From DASYLJ01 sp964432595 (lineage in GTDB: Bacteria > Desulfobacterota > Binatia > DP-6), in NCBI GenBank assembly GCA_964432595.1, contig CAYSOF010000018.1, positions 1 to 64,000 of the forward strand: DNA of 64,000 nt, read 5' to 3'. The notes beneath the pieces are model-generated. The model saw only the letters and a list, made by a program, of their open reading frames with translations. It had not been told where the DNA came from and made no database searches. Within the stretch, counting starts at the first letter, position 1, and each line of letters begins with the position of its first letter. Shown here in pieces: positions 7,750 to 14,751 of this stretch. Position numbers and translations under genes: made by a program.

Positions 7750-10017
7750 TCAGAAGGTCAGCTGGTCGAGGGTCTCGAGGTTGATGACGCCGGCGAACGG
7801 GCAGGTGGTCGAGTTTGCCGGCGCGTCGAACGCCAGCGTCGCGCGGATGGTCAGGTTCTGCGACAGGACGTCGCGCGCGGCACGGCGCGCGGCGACCGTC
7901 ACGAGAATGGTCGCATCCTGCGAGCCCTGGGCCTTGGGCGCGGCGGCGAAGCCGACGACGATGGCCTGGCCGGTGTCGCCCGGCGCGCCGTTGTTCGGAA
8001 TCTGGAACGTGCCGCACGGGGTGAGCGCCGTCAGCGGCAACGGATTCTGTGCCACCTGGTCCGCCGTGACCTTGAAGAGCTTGATGACGCTGGTGGTCGG
8101 CCCGTCGGCGACGGACGCGAGGATCAGCCCGTCGTCGGGATGGAGGCGGAACAGCTCGTCGAAGAACGTGAAGCCGTCGATGTACTGGAGCGGCGTCGGG
8201 CGGATGCGCCAGAGCCCGTTGCTCTCGAAGCCGGCCCAGACCTTCGAGCCGTCGGGCGAGACCTCGAGGTGCGAGACGGGGTCGATGTCCTCGCACTCCG
8301 GCAGGCCGACCTGCGCGTCGATGCGCGGCAGGATCGTCTGGGAGTTGCCGTTGTTCTTGCGGAGCGCGACGAGGCTCTCCTTCTCGGACCGGAAGCAGCT
8401 GCCCATGTCGGGGACGTTGCGGAACTCCGAGATGAACACGCGCCCGCCCGCGTCGGCGGGGAATCCGTCGCACGCGATGTGGAGCGTCTCCGTGGTGGCG
8501 CGATCGATGATCTCGGACTGGACGAGGTTGCCGGCGCCGTCGAGCGACATGCGCATGACGCTGACGGCCAGCTCGGTCTCACCCGGCGACGGGTCGGTGA
8601 ACGTGCCTTCGTCGCTGAGCAGGTAGAGCCCGCCCGCGCCGTCGCCGCACAGCTCGAGCGGATCGAAGACGGCCGACGAGGGGCAGAACCCGTTCGGGCA
8701 GTCGCCCTGCCGCGTGCACGGCAGGCCGGCGTTCGGGCCGCTCAGGCACAGCGCGCTCGCGGGGCACGTGCCGCCGTTCGCCGCGCAGTCCGCGTTGGTC
8801 AAGCAGTAGTCGCCGGTGCCGGGGCCGTTGAGCGGCGTCTCGCACGACCGGACGCTGTTGTCCGGCGCGATGCGGGTCCCGTCGGGCATGATGCCCTTCA
8901 CGCCGAAACCCAGCCCCACGTCGATCGGCAGGATGTCGGTGTAGAACACCGGACTCGCGGCCAGCGTCGGCCCGGTGCCAGGCGCCGCGCCGCCGAAGCC
9001 GTGCGACAGGACGCTCAGCAGGCTGCGGTTCGTCGCCGTCGCGACGATCGCGATGCGGGCGTGCTGATGTCCGCTCACGGTGGGCGTGAACGTGACGGTC
9101 ACGTCGGCGCTCTCGCCGCCGTGCAGCTCGAGGCGGTCGGGCGACACGACGAACGGCGCGTTGCTCGATCCGAGGCACACCGCCATGACGGTCGTCGTGT
9201 CGTCCGCGGTGTTGGCGATGCGCAACGTCTTCGACGCCGACCCGCCGAGGCCGACCGCGCCCAGCTCGAGCGTGCTGTCGGCCGTCACCTGCAGCACGCC
9301 CGGCTGGGTGCCTTCCGGCTGCGGGCAGGTGCGCAGCGAGAGCGCGACGTCGTCGCTCGCCTGGCCGTCGTTGACGGTGAGCTTGACCGTCACCTCGCGC
9401 GGCTCGCCTTCGTAGACGTGGACGGGGATCGGGTCGGTGGACGTGCCACCGTCGCCGAAGTCCCAGAGGTAGCTCAGCAGGTCGCCGTCGGGATCGAAGC
9501 TCCCCTGCTGGCCGTCGAACGTCGCGGGGACGTCGGGGAGTACGAGCTCCGAGTCCGGGACGATGCGCGCGACCGGCAGCTGGTTGTCCTGCTCGACGGC
9601 GCGGAAGCGCACGCGGTCGACGTCGCGCACGTGCCCCTTCTGCTTGCCGGGGACCTGGTTCGCGACCATCAGCTTGATGCGGTTGGTGCGCCGCCGGCCG
9701 ACGCGGAGGATCGGGCTGTCGAGCGCCGCACGCATGCCGACGATGCGTCCGTTCTCGACGATCGGCGCGAAAGACGACGTGATGTCCTTGCGGCCGACGC
9801 GCGCGCGGAACGTGCTTGGATCGGCGACGCCGCTCTCGGAGCCGGGGGAGAAGCTCACGATGACGTTGACGTGCGGATGGGCGGAGACGAGACCGCGGGC
9901 GGCGGGTGCCACCACGCGCATCAGATCGTCACCCTTCTTGGCGCGCTTCGCCGATGCAGGAGGGGGGAAAATGGCGCAGACGCCGGCCAGGAGGAGAGGC
10001 AGGATGAGCCGTCGCAT
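7750..10017 (-). CDS. Secreted PKD-domain protein with Cys-rich segment and propeller-like repeats
   Basis: About 755 residues. The signal peptide MRRLILPLLLAGVCAIFPPP ends near ASA-KRA. A PKD fold lies at about 185-250 (DPDGDLLSYLWDFGDGG). It is followed by an ASPM/SPD-2/Hydin-like Ig domain (about 255-335), a Cys-rich stretch with a CLSGPNAGLPCTRQGDC pattern, then loops such as SPDGSKVWAGFESNGLWRI suggesting a beta-propeller. Export and surface display or adhesion are likely; no catalytic residues are recognised. ATG at 10017 is preferred over in-frame starts at 10032 and 10077, because it opens the signal peptide and sits 10 bases after a promoter -10. Similar protein follows next door. 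Confidence 0.7.
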   Translation of the reverse strand: MRRLILPLLLAGVCAIFPPPASAKRAKKGDDLMRVVAPAARGLVSAHPHVNVIVSFSPGSESGVADPSTFRARVGRKDITSSFAPIVENGRIVGMRAALDSPILRVGRRRTNRIKLMVANQVPGKQKGHVRDVDRVRFRAVEQDNQLPVARIVPDSELVLPDVPATFDGQQGSFDPDGDLLSYLWDFGDGGTSTDPIPVHVYEGEPREVTVKLTVNDGQASDDVALSLRTCPQPEGTQPGVLQVTADSTLELGAVGLGGSASKTLRIANTADDTTTVMAVCLGSSNAPFVVSPDRLELHGGESADVTVTFTPTVSGHQHARIAIVATATNRSLLSVLSHGFGGAAPGTGPTLAASPVFYTDILPIDVGLGFGVKGIMPDGTRIAPDNSVRSCETPLNGPGTGDYCLTNADCAANGGTCPASALCLSGPNAGLPCTRQGDCPNGFCPSSAVFDPLELCGDGAGGLYLLSDEGTFTDPSPGETELAVSVMRMSLDGAGNLVQSEIIDRATTETLHIACDGFPADAGGRVFISEFRNVPDMGSCFRSEKESLVALRKNNGNSQTILPRIDAQVGLPECEDIDPVSHLEVSPDGSKVWAGFESNGLWRIRPTPLQYIDGFTFFDELFRLHPDDGLILASVADGPTTSVIKLFKVTADQVAQNPLPLTALTPCGTFQIPNNGAPGDTGQAIVVGFAAAPKAQGSQDATILVTVAARRAARDVLSQNLTIRATLAFDAPANSTTCPFAGVINLETLDQLTF

Positions 10018-10027
10018 CGGAGGCTCG

Positions 10028-10057
10028 ACCATAGCGGGAGCCTGCCCGGGATGACAA
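10028..10057 (-). promoter_or_regulatory. Leaderless-type promoter of the PKD-protein gene
   Basis: On the minus strand TTGTCA (10057-10052), an 18-base spacer and TATGGT (10033-10028) are followed after 10 bases by the ATG at 10017. No Shine-Dalgarno sequence fits in between. Confidence 0.5.
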
Positions 10058-10106
10058 CGACAAAAGTGTGACGGCACGACTGTGCCGCTAGTACTTTGGT
10101 ACTGGG

Positions 10107-11432
10107 CTAGTTACACGCGGTCGGGACGTCGACGATCACCACCTCGTTGGGGAACGAGCCCTTCTGCCGGTCCGACTGGCTGAACGGCGTGGTGTCACGC
10201 GGCACACCTTCGTCCGTGAGCCGGTAGGCCTGCACGCGGTCGACGTCACCGCCGCCGACGTAGAGCACGTTGTTCCGCACGGTCATCCGCACAGGGCTGG
10301 AGCGGACGTCCTTGTCGGTCTGTTGGGTGGGCTCGTTCGGGAGGTTGCCGTCGCGCAGCCGATACGCGTCGATGCGGCCGTCGCTGAACTGCGTGCCGAG
10401 GATCGTGTTGTTGGCCTTGACGAGGCCGTTGTAGCGGATCCCCGACTTGGTGCTGCTGGCCCGCGGTTGCTTCCAGCGCGGCTCGTCGTCCTTGTTCGGC
10501 GAGGTAGCGAACGTGCCGTCGGCGTTGAGATCGAACACCGAGACCTTCCGGCGGAAGCGCTCGGAAACGAAGAGCCGATTGCCGTCGAGGATGAGCGGAC
10601 CGGGGCCGGCCATCTTCTTGCGTCGCGAGATCGGCTGGTTCGCGATGGAGTTGCAGTCGGAGTTGAGCTCGCACGCGACGCCGTTCATCGATCCGCCGAC
10701 GCACAGGTTCGTCGTTTCGTCGCACGAGGACTCGCCGTCGCACCCGTCCGGGCCGAACACGACGGGCTGGCCGTTGGTCTCGCAGACGGGGGGGACCGCG
10801 CCCTCGACGGGGTTGCCCTCGGCGTCCGTCGCATCGATGCAGCGGATGAAGCGGCCGTCGGCGGCGAGCTTGTACGTGACGACCTCGCCGTTGCCGTGCG
10901 TCAGGCTCGCGTAGAGCAACGGCGACGGCGTGTCGAAGCGGACGAGCAGGTTCTCGATGCCGGCGCCGTTGGGCCCGAACATGCAGCTCGTGGGCTCGCG
11001 CGAGATCGGCAGCCCGTTCGCGTCGAGCGCGAACATGAAGAACTTGTTCCGGCGGACGTCCGGCACGTAGAGCTTCGTGCCGTCTTCCGAGAGCGCGATG
11101 TCGCGCGGGTTCAGGCCCTTCAGCGGCGGCTCGGGCACCTGCGTCTGGGGCACCTTGCGCAGCCCGCCCCCCTCGAGGATCTCGAAGAACTCGACGCGGT
11201 CGATCTCCGCGACGTACAGCATCTTGCCGTTCGGCGACGGGATGAGGCGGCGGGGCAGACGGCCGCCGGTCTGGATCGTGACCTTCGGCTTCGTATCGAT
11301 GCCGCCGTTGGGGCTCAGGCAGAACCCGTCGACGCGGCCGGGCGTGGTCGCCGTCGCGTAGAGCATCTGCCCCGCGCGCGCGGGAGCCGCCAGACACACG
11401 AGTAACCCGAGACCGCACATCACTCGACGCAT
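10107..11432 (-). CDS. Secreted beta-propeller (YVTN/lactonase-like) protein with Cys-rich insert
   Basis: 441 residues. The signal peptide MRRVMCGLGLLVCLAAPARA precedes repeats typical of seven-bladed 3-carboxymuconate-cyclase/YVTN propellers, such as LIPSPNGKMLYVAEIDRVEF and ALSEDGTKLYVPDVRRNKFF. A Cys-rich insert (VCETNGQPV... CDGESSCDETTNLC) interrupts a blade at about residues 215-260, like the one in the neighbouring PKD protein. Probably an extracellular or periplasmic binding or structural protein; the catalytic lactonase role is not supported. ATG 11432 lies 11 bases after an extended -10 promoter. The gap to the divergent mini-ORF is only 39 bases. Confidence 0.7.
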   Translation of the reverse strand: MRRVMCGLGLLVCLAAPARAGQMLYATATTPGRVDGFCLSPNGGIDTKPKVTIQTGGRLPRRLIPSPNGKMLYVAEIDRVEFFEILEGGGLRKVPQTQVPEPPLKGLNPRDIALSEDGTKLYVPDVRRNKFFMFALDANGLPISREPTSCMFGPNGAGIENLLVRFDTPSPLLYASLTHGNGEVVTYKLAADGRFIRCIDATDAEGNPVEGAVPPVCETNGQPVVFGPDGCDGESSCDETTNLCVGGSMNGVACELNSDCNSIANQPISRRKKMAGPGPLILDGNRLFVSERFRRKVSVFDLNADGTFATSPNKDDEPRWKQPRASSTKSGIRYNGLVKANNTILGTQFSDGRIDAYRLRDGNLPNEPTQQTDKDVRSSPVRMTVRNNVLYVGGGDVDRVQAYRLTDEGVPRDTTPFSQSDRQKGSFPNEVVIVDVPTACN

Positions 11433-11443
11433 AGGGGTCCCGC

Positions 11444-11452
11444 CTTATAGCA
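11444..11452 (-). promoter_or_regulatory. Extended -10 promoter of the propeller gene
   Basis: On the minus strand TGC-TATAAG (11452-11444) is an extended -10 element, 11 bases before ATG 11432. A convincing -35 is not visible. It lies in the 39-base gap shared with the divergent plus-strand mini-ORF. Confidence 0.5.
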
Positions 11453-11471
11453 AGGGTCCCGAGGAGGTGAA

Positions 11472-11576
11472 ATGTCCGCGGAGCTGGTGATTTCGCGCCG
11501 GGACGACGCGATCGTCCACGTCGTCCCGAACCGTTCGGAGCAGCGCAACGCCTCGAATCGCGAGGCGCGTCGCTGA
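11472..11576 (+). CDS. 34-residue mini-ORF upstream of and overlapping the THUMP gene
   Basis: ATG 11472 is preceded by a strong Shine-Dalgarno sequence, GAGGAGGTG at 11461-11469, one of the clearest in the window. The frame encodes 34 residues (MSAELVISRR... ending NREARR), Arg-rich at the C-terminus, and stops at 11574-11576 within TGATG, where the A starts the THUMP gene. It could be a real small protein, a leader peptide that loads ribosomes for the next gene, or both. No homolog is recognised. Confidence 0.45.
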   Translation: MSAELVISRRDDAIVHVVPNRSEQRNASNREARR

Positions 11577-12112
11577 TGGAGCAGTGGAACGTCCTGGCCA
11601 CGTCGTTCGAGGGGTACCGCGACCTGCTCCTGCGGGTGCTGAAGAAGTTCGGTCGCTTCGGCGGCGCCGGCTATCGCAACGTCGCGATCGGCCGCGTCGA
11701 GGACGTGCAGGTCTTCCTGGACGCCCTCCGCGACGCGATGGCCGCCGAGCCGCGGCTCGGTGCCGTCGTCGCCAAGGCGGTCCCCATCGCGCGGACCGTT
11801 CGCTTCGATCCGGCCGAGCTGTTCGATGCCCTCACCGAGGCGGCGCGTCCGATGTTTCCGGAGCTCGCCGGCGGCACGTTCCACGTTCGCGTCGAGCGTC
11901 GCGGGCTGAAGGGCGTGTTGCACGCGGCGGAGGTCGAGAAGCACGTCGGTGCCGCGGCGTGGGCGGCGCTCGAGGCCGACGGGTGCACGCCGTCGGTGTC
12001 CTTCAAGGACCCCGACCGAGTGCTGCTCATCGAGACCCTCGGCGAACGCGCCGGCCTGACGGTCGTGGACCGCCGTCTGCGACAGACCTACGACTTCGTC
12101 CGCGTGCGTTAG
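11576..12112 (+). CDS. THUMP-domain RNA-binding protein
   Basis: 178 residues, almost entirely a THUMP-like module. The core runs from about residue 60 to 165 with conserved FPELAGGTFHVRVERRG, a helix containing LHAAEVEKHVGAAAWAALE, then SFKDPDRVLLIETLGERAGL. THUMP domains bind the tRNA acceptor end and usually deliver a modification enzyme (thiolation, methylation or acetylation). No catalytic domain is fused here, so it may resemble Tan1-type adaptors that act with a separate enzyme. Start overlaps the mini-ORF stop (TGATG). Its 3' end overlaps the convergent ThDP gene by four bases. Confidence 0.75.
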   Translation: MEQWNVLATSFEGYRDLLLRVLKKFGRFGGAGYRNVAIGRVEDVQVFLDALRDAMAAEPRLGAVVAKAVPIARTVRFDPAELFDALTEAARPMFPELAGGTFHVRVERRGLKGVLHAAEVEKHVGAAAWAALEADGCTPSVSFKDPDRVLLIETLGERAGLTVVDRRLRQTYDFVRVR

Positions 12113-13854
12113 ACGATCGTCGAGCCGAGCAGGTTGCCGCCGAGGCGCGCGTGACCGACGCGCGCATCGCCGATGACGTTCACCAGCGACGGCTTGCCCG
12201 AGCCGAGCGCGCGCGCGAGGGCGGGGCGCACCTCGTCGGGCTGCGTGACGAATTCGCCGTGGCATCCGATGGCCTCGAACATCCGGTCGTAGCGAAGGTC
12301 CGGCAGCATGTCGAAGGGGTCGACGCGGCCGCGCAGCATCGGCATCTGGTCGAAGCTCGGGCCCCACGAGCTGTTGTTCCAGAGCAGCGTGCAGATCGGC
12401 AGGCGATGCTTCAGCGCGGTTTCGATCTCCATGCCGCCGATGCCGAGGCCGCCGTCGCCGATGACGACGATGACCTGCTTCCCGGGCCGCGCGAGCGCGA
12501 CGCCGATGCCCATCCCGATGCCGTGGCCGACCGGCGCCAGCGGTCCGGCGTCGACGACCTGTCCGGGAAAGCGCACCGCGAGCCACTGCGACAGCCAGCC
12601 CGACAGCGTGAAGCTGTCGATCACCAGCGTCGCGTCGCGATCCATGACGTCGAGCAGATCGCGCATCACGCGTGCAGGATGGATCGGCATCGCGTCGTGG
12701 ACGCCGGCCTCCTGCTCGCCCAGCGCGCGGTCGAACTCCGCGCGCACGCGCGCCACCTCGCCGAGCCATGCGCCGTTCCGCCGTTGCATGCCGTCGAGTC
12801 CGCGCGCCGTCGCCCCGTCGAGGAGCTGGCGCAGGACGAGCTTCGGGTCGCCGACCACCGGCAGCTCGGCGGCGACGTGCCAGCCGATGCGTGCGGGCAC
12901 GGCGTCGATCTGCACGTAGGTGGCGTCGGCGTTCCACGTCGGCGGCTCGCCGAAGTGCTCGCCGCTCCAGAAGCGGAAGCCGACGGCGACGATCACGTCG
13001 GCGCGTCCGGTGAACGGCTTCTTCCACGCGCCGCGGACGGCGAGCGGGCCGTCCTCGGGCACCGCGCCCTGGCCGGTGCGACGCGTGTAGACCGGGATGG
13101 CGAGCCGCTCGGCCAGCGCGCGCAGCTCGGCGGCGGCGCCCGACCAGAAGACGCCGTCGCCGGCGACGATGAGCGGCCGCTCCGCGCGCGCCAGCGCGTC
13201 GAGCACGCGGTCGATGGCGGCGGGATCGCCGGCGCTGCGGAGCGCGTCGGGATCGTAGACGTGGGCACCGCGACGCTGCCGGCTGCGATCGCCGACCTGG
13301 TAGAGCACGTTGGTCGGGATCTCGAGCACGGTCGGACCCGGCGGCGGCCCCATCGCCTCGCGGAACGCCATGCGCAGGTCGACCTCGATGGTCGACCAGT
13401 CGAGCGTACGCTTCGTCCACTTCGAGAACGTCCGGCAGATGTCGGCGCCGTACGCCTCCTGGAACGAGCCGAGCCCGTCCTCCGTCGTCGGATGCTGGCC
13501 CGAAAGGCAGACGACCGGGCTGCCGGCGAGACCCGCCACGCAGAGTCCCGTGACCGCGTTCGTGAGCCCGCAACCCGCCGTCACGGCGAGCACGCCCGGT
13601 CGTCCGGCGACGCGCGCGTAGGCGTCGGCGGCGTAGGCGCACGACTGCTCGTGCCGCATGTGGATCATCTGCACCCCGTTGTCGCGGAGGTGCGAGAGGA
13701 TCGGCCAGATGTGGCCGCCGTTCACGGTGAAGCAGAACGCGACGTTCTGCTCGCCGAGGATGCGTCCGACCAGCGCGCCGCCGTCGACCTGCTGCGCGTC
13801 GGCGGCGGGCAGCGGCTTCCCCATCGCGTCGCCGATTCCCCGAGTGCCTTCCAT
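12109..13854 (-). CDS. Thiamine-diphosphate-dependent enzyme, acetolactate synthase/oxalyl-CoA decarboxylase-like
   Basis: 581 residues with the three-domain layout of the ThDP decarboxylase/carboligase family. The N-terminal Pyr domain has the cofactor-activating Glu69 (MRHEQSCAYAADAY). A central domain follows at about 205-340. The C-terminal PP domain has the GDGG...NN diphosphate motif (GDGGLGIGGMEIETALKH, then WNNSSWGP). The central domain lacks obvious acetolactate-synthase FAD signatures, so 2-oxoacid or acyl-CoA chemistry rather than branched-chain synthesis is likely. No ilvN small subunit adjoins it. ATG 13854 lies 8 bases after a weak -10. Substrate unresolved. Confidence 0.8.
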   Translation of the reverse strand: MEGTRGIGDAMGKPLPAADAQQVDGGALVGRILGEQNVAFCFTVNGGHIWPILSHLRDNGVQMIHMRHEQSCAYAADAYARVAGRPGVLAVTAGCGLTNAVTGLCVAGLAGSPVVCLSGQHPTTEDGLGSFQEAYGADICRTFSKWTKRTLDWSTIEVDLRMAFREAMGPPPGPTVLEIPTNVLYQVGDRSRQRRGAHVYDPDALRSAGDPAAIDRVLDALARAERPLIVAGDGVFWSGAAAELRALAERLAIPVYTRRTGQGAVPEDGPLAVRGAWKKPFTGRADVIVAVGFRFWSGEHFGEPPTWNADATYVQIDAVPARIGWHVAAELPVVGDPKLVLRQLLDGATARGLDGMQRRNGAWLGEVARVRAEFDRALGEQEAGVHDAMPIHPARVMRDLLDVMDRDATLVIDSFTLSGWLSQWLAVRFPGQVVDAGPLAPVGHGIGMGIGVALARPGKQVIVVIGDGGLGIGGMEIETALKHRLPICTLLWNNSSWGPSFDQMPMLRGRVDPFDMLPDLRYDRMFEAIGCHGEFVTQPDEVRPALARALGSGKPSLVNVIGDARVGHARLGGNLLGSTIV

Positions 13855-13899
13855 TTCGCGGCCTGTAACAGGGGCTCGCCGCGAGCGGCAAGACGGGGC

Positions 13900-14139
13900 T
13901 CAGCGCCGGCGGGCCGCCGCTTCCTCTTCGGCCTCGAACTTCTCGAGGATGCGCTCGAGGCGTTCGGTGGCCTTCTCCACCCGGATCGCGGCGGCCTCCG
14001 CGCGGTCGGCGGCGGCCTCGGCGCGTTCGGCGGCGGCTTCGGCCCGGCGGGCGACGTCCTCCATCGATCCCCCGGCGAGCGCGCCGTGAGGTAGCACCAG
14101 CAGCAGGACCGCTCCGACCAGCCTCGCATCCGCACGCAT
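13900..14139 (-). CDS. Secreted alanine-zipper coiled-coil protein, 79 aa
   Basis: Signal peptide at residues 1-22 (cleavage likely after GALA) with no lipobox Cys, then heptads of the form RAEAAAxRAEAAADR, turning into a Glu/Arg-rich helix ending AEEEAAARRR. Ala at the core positions predicts a tight parallel coiled coil like the Lpp murein lipoprotein or alanine-zipper proteins. The two lipoproteins at 38.0-38.5 kb share the heptad pattern. Likely periplasmic, oligomeric and structural. Leaderless-type promoter directly upstream, divergent from the next gene. Confidence 0.7.
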   Translation of the reverse strand: MRADARLVGAVLLLVLPHGALAGGSMEDVARRAEAAAERAEAAADRAEAAAIRVEKATERLERILEKFEAEEEAAARRR

Positions 14140-14146
14140 CCCTCAT

Positions 14147-14175
14147 GCGCTATCGGGCACTCGCGAGGTCGTCAA
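14147..14175 (-). promoter_or_regulatory. Leaderless-type promoter of the alanine-zipper gene
   Basis: Minus strand: TTGACG (14175-14170), 17-base spacer, TAGCGC (14152-14147), then 7 bases to ATG 14139. No room for a ribosome-binding site. Confidence 0.55.
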
Positions 14176-14188
14176 CCGGCCGGGGGGC

Positions 14189-14216
14189 TTGGCAGCCCCG
14201 CATCCGTGCTTAGGAT
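14189..14216 (+). promoter_or_regulatory. Leaderless-type promoter of the 121-aa gene
   Basis: TTGGCA (14189-14194), 16-base spacer and TAGGAT (14211-14216) lie 6 bases before ATG 14223. Its -35 is back to back with that of the divergent alanine-zipper promoter. Confidence 0.5.
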
Positions 14217-14222
14217 CGAGAC

Positions 14223-14588
14223 ATGACCGGAAAGGACGTGCTCCTCGCCGCCTTCGACGAGCTGTTCGACGCGGCGATCACGAAGCTCGACGCCGACTGC
14301 AGCGACGCCGAGCGGACCGAGGCCCGCGACCAGTTCAGCCGCCGGTTCGCCGGCATCCTCGACGTCGTGCAGACGCTCGACGTGCCCGAGCTGCCGCGCG
14401 AGGCCATGGACGGGATGAAGGATGCGATCGGCGAGCTCACGCCGGCGCAGCTCGCCGGCATGGTGGCGTCGATCCCACTGGCCCAGCAGACGCAGGACAT
14501 GCTTCGCTCCGTCGCCGTCCGGCAGGCCCAGCAGAAGATGCTCGAATCGCTCGCCATGCAGGCCGACACCCGCTGGGGCGGGAATTAA
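14223..14588 (+). CDS. Conserved-looking hypothetical helical protein, 121 aa
   Basis: Soluble and acidic, with no signal peptide or membrane segment. It is predicted to be all-helical: DVLLAAFDELFDAAITKLD, a middle stretch with DQFSRRFAGILDVVQTLDVP, and a C-terminal helix rich in Gln/Met (QQTQDMLRSVAVRQAQQKM). One Cys (residue 26). No family recognised. It stands alone between divergent and downstream repeat sequences and is followed at once by a palindrome that may end its transcript. Confidence 0.6.
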   Translation: MTGKDVLLAAFDELFDAAITKLDADCSDAERTEARDQFSRRFAGILDVVQTLDVPELPREAMDGMKDAIGELTPAQLAGMVASIPLAQQTQDMLRSVAVRQAQQKMLESLAMQADTRWGGN

Positions 14589-14592
14589 CAAC

Positions 14593-14617
14593 TGACCCAA
14601 GACCATGTCTTGGGTCA
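14593..14617. repeat. Palindrome, copy 1 of a two-part dispersed repeat
   Basis: Perfect inverted repeat: TGACCCAAGAC (14593-14603), loop CAT, GTCTTGGGTCA (14607-14617). It starts four bases after the stop of the 121-aa gene. There is no T-run after it. The same palindrome with a different loop occurs at 29112-29136. Each copy is followed 36-42 bases later by the same 41-base GC-rich element. Confidence 0.85.
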
Positions 14618-14652
14618 GGGAGACTTTGGACCCGTCGTCTTCAGTCGACCAG

Positions 14653-14693
14653 TATGCCGCGGCCGGCGAAGCCGGCGCGGCACACTGCTCCGG
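14653..14693. repeat. 41-base REP-like element, copy 1
   Basis: A GC-rich 41-mer beginning TATGCCGCGGCCGGC and ending CTGCTCCGG. It is identical to 29178-29218 except for one base (A for G at 14684). Its centre folds as an imperfect hairpin: GCCGCGGCCGGC, GAA loop, GCCGGCGCGGC. Two intergenic copies each beside the same palindrome suggest a REP-type mobile repeat. Confidence 0.8.
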
Positions 14694-14715
14694 TCGTGGT
14701 TCACGCCGTGGCCGT

Positions 14716-14745
14716 TTGCTCCCCGCCGTCGGGCTCGGCTAAGCG
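14716..14745 (+). promoter_or_regulatory. Leaderless-type promoter of the GT-C gene
   Basis: TTGCTC (14716-14721), 18-base spacer, TAAGCG (14740-14745), then 6 bases to GTG 14752. Confidence 0.4.
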
Positions 14746-14751
14746 CGACGG

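Noticed and set aside
8140..10071. Very long open frames opposite the real genes, such as a 643-codon plus-strand frame here and others opposite 1.2-7 kb, 25.9-28 kb and 58.6-62.3 kb
   Set aside because: They are low-complexity Arg/Ala-rich translations, a by-product of high GC and the third-position bias of the genuine gene on the other strand. No family motifs appear.
10072..10087. CGGCAC-GACT-GTGCCG hairpin as a terminator
   Set aside because: It lies in the 89-base gap upstream of the PKD gene and after the stop side of nothing on the plus strand; the stem is only six pairs and there is no T-run.
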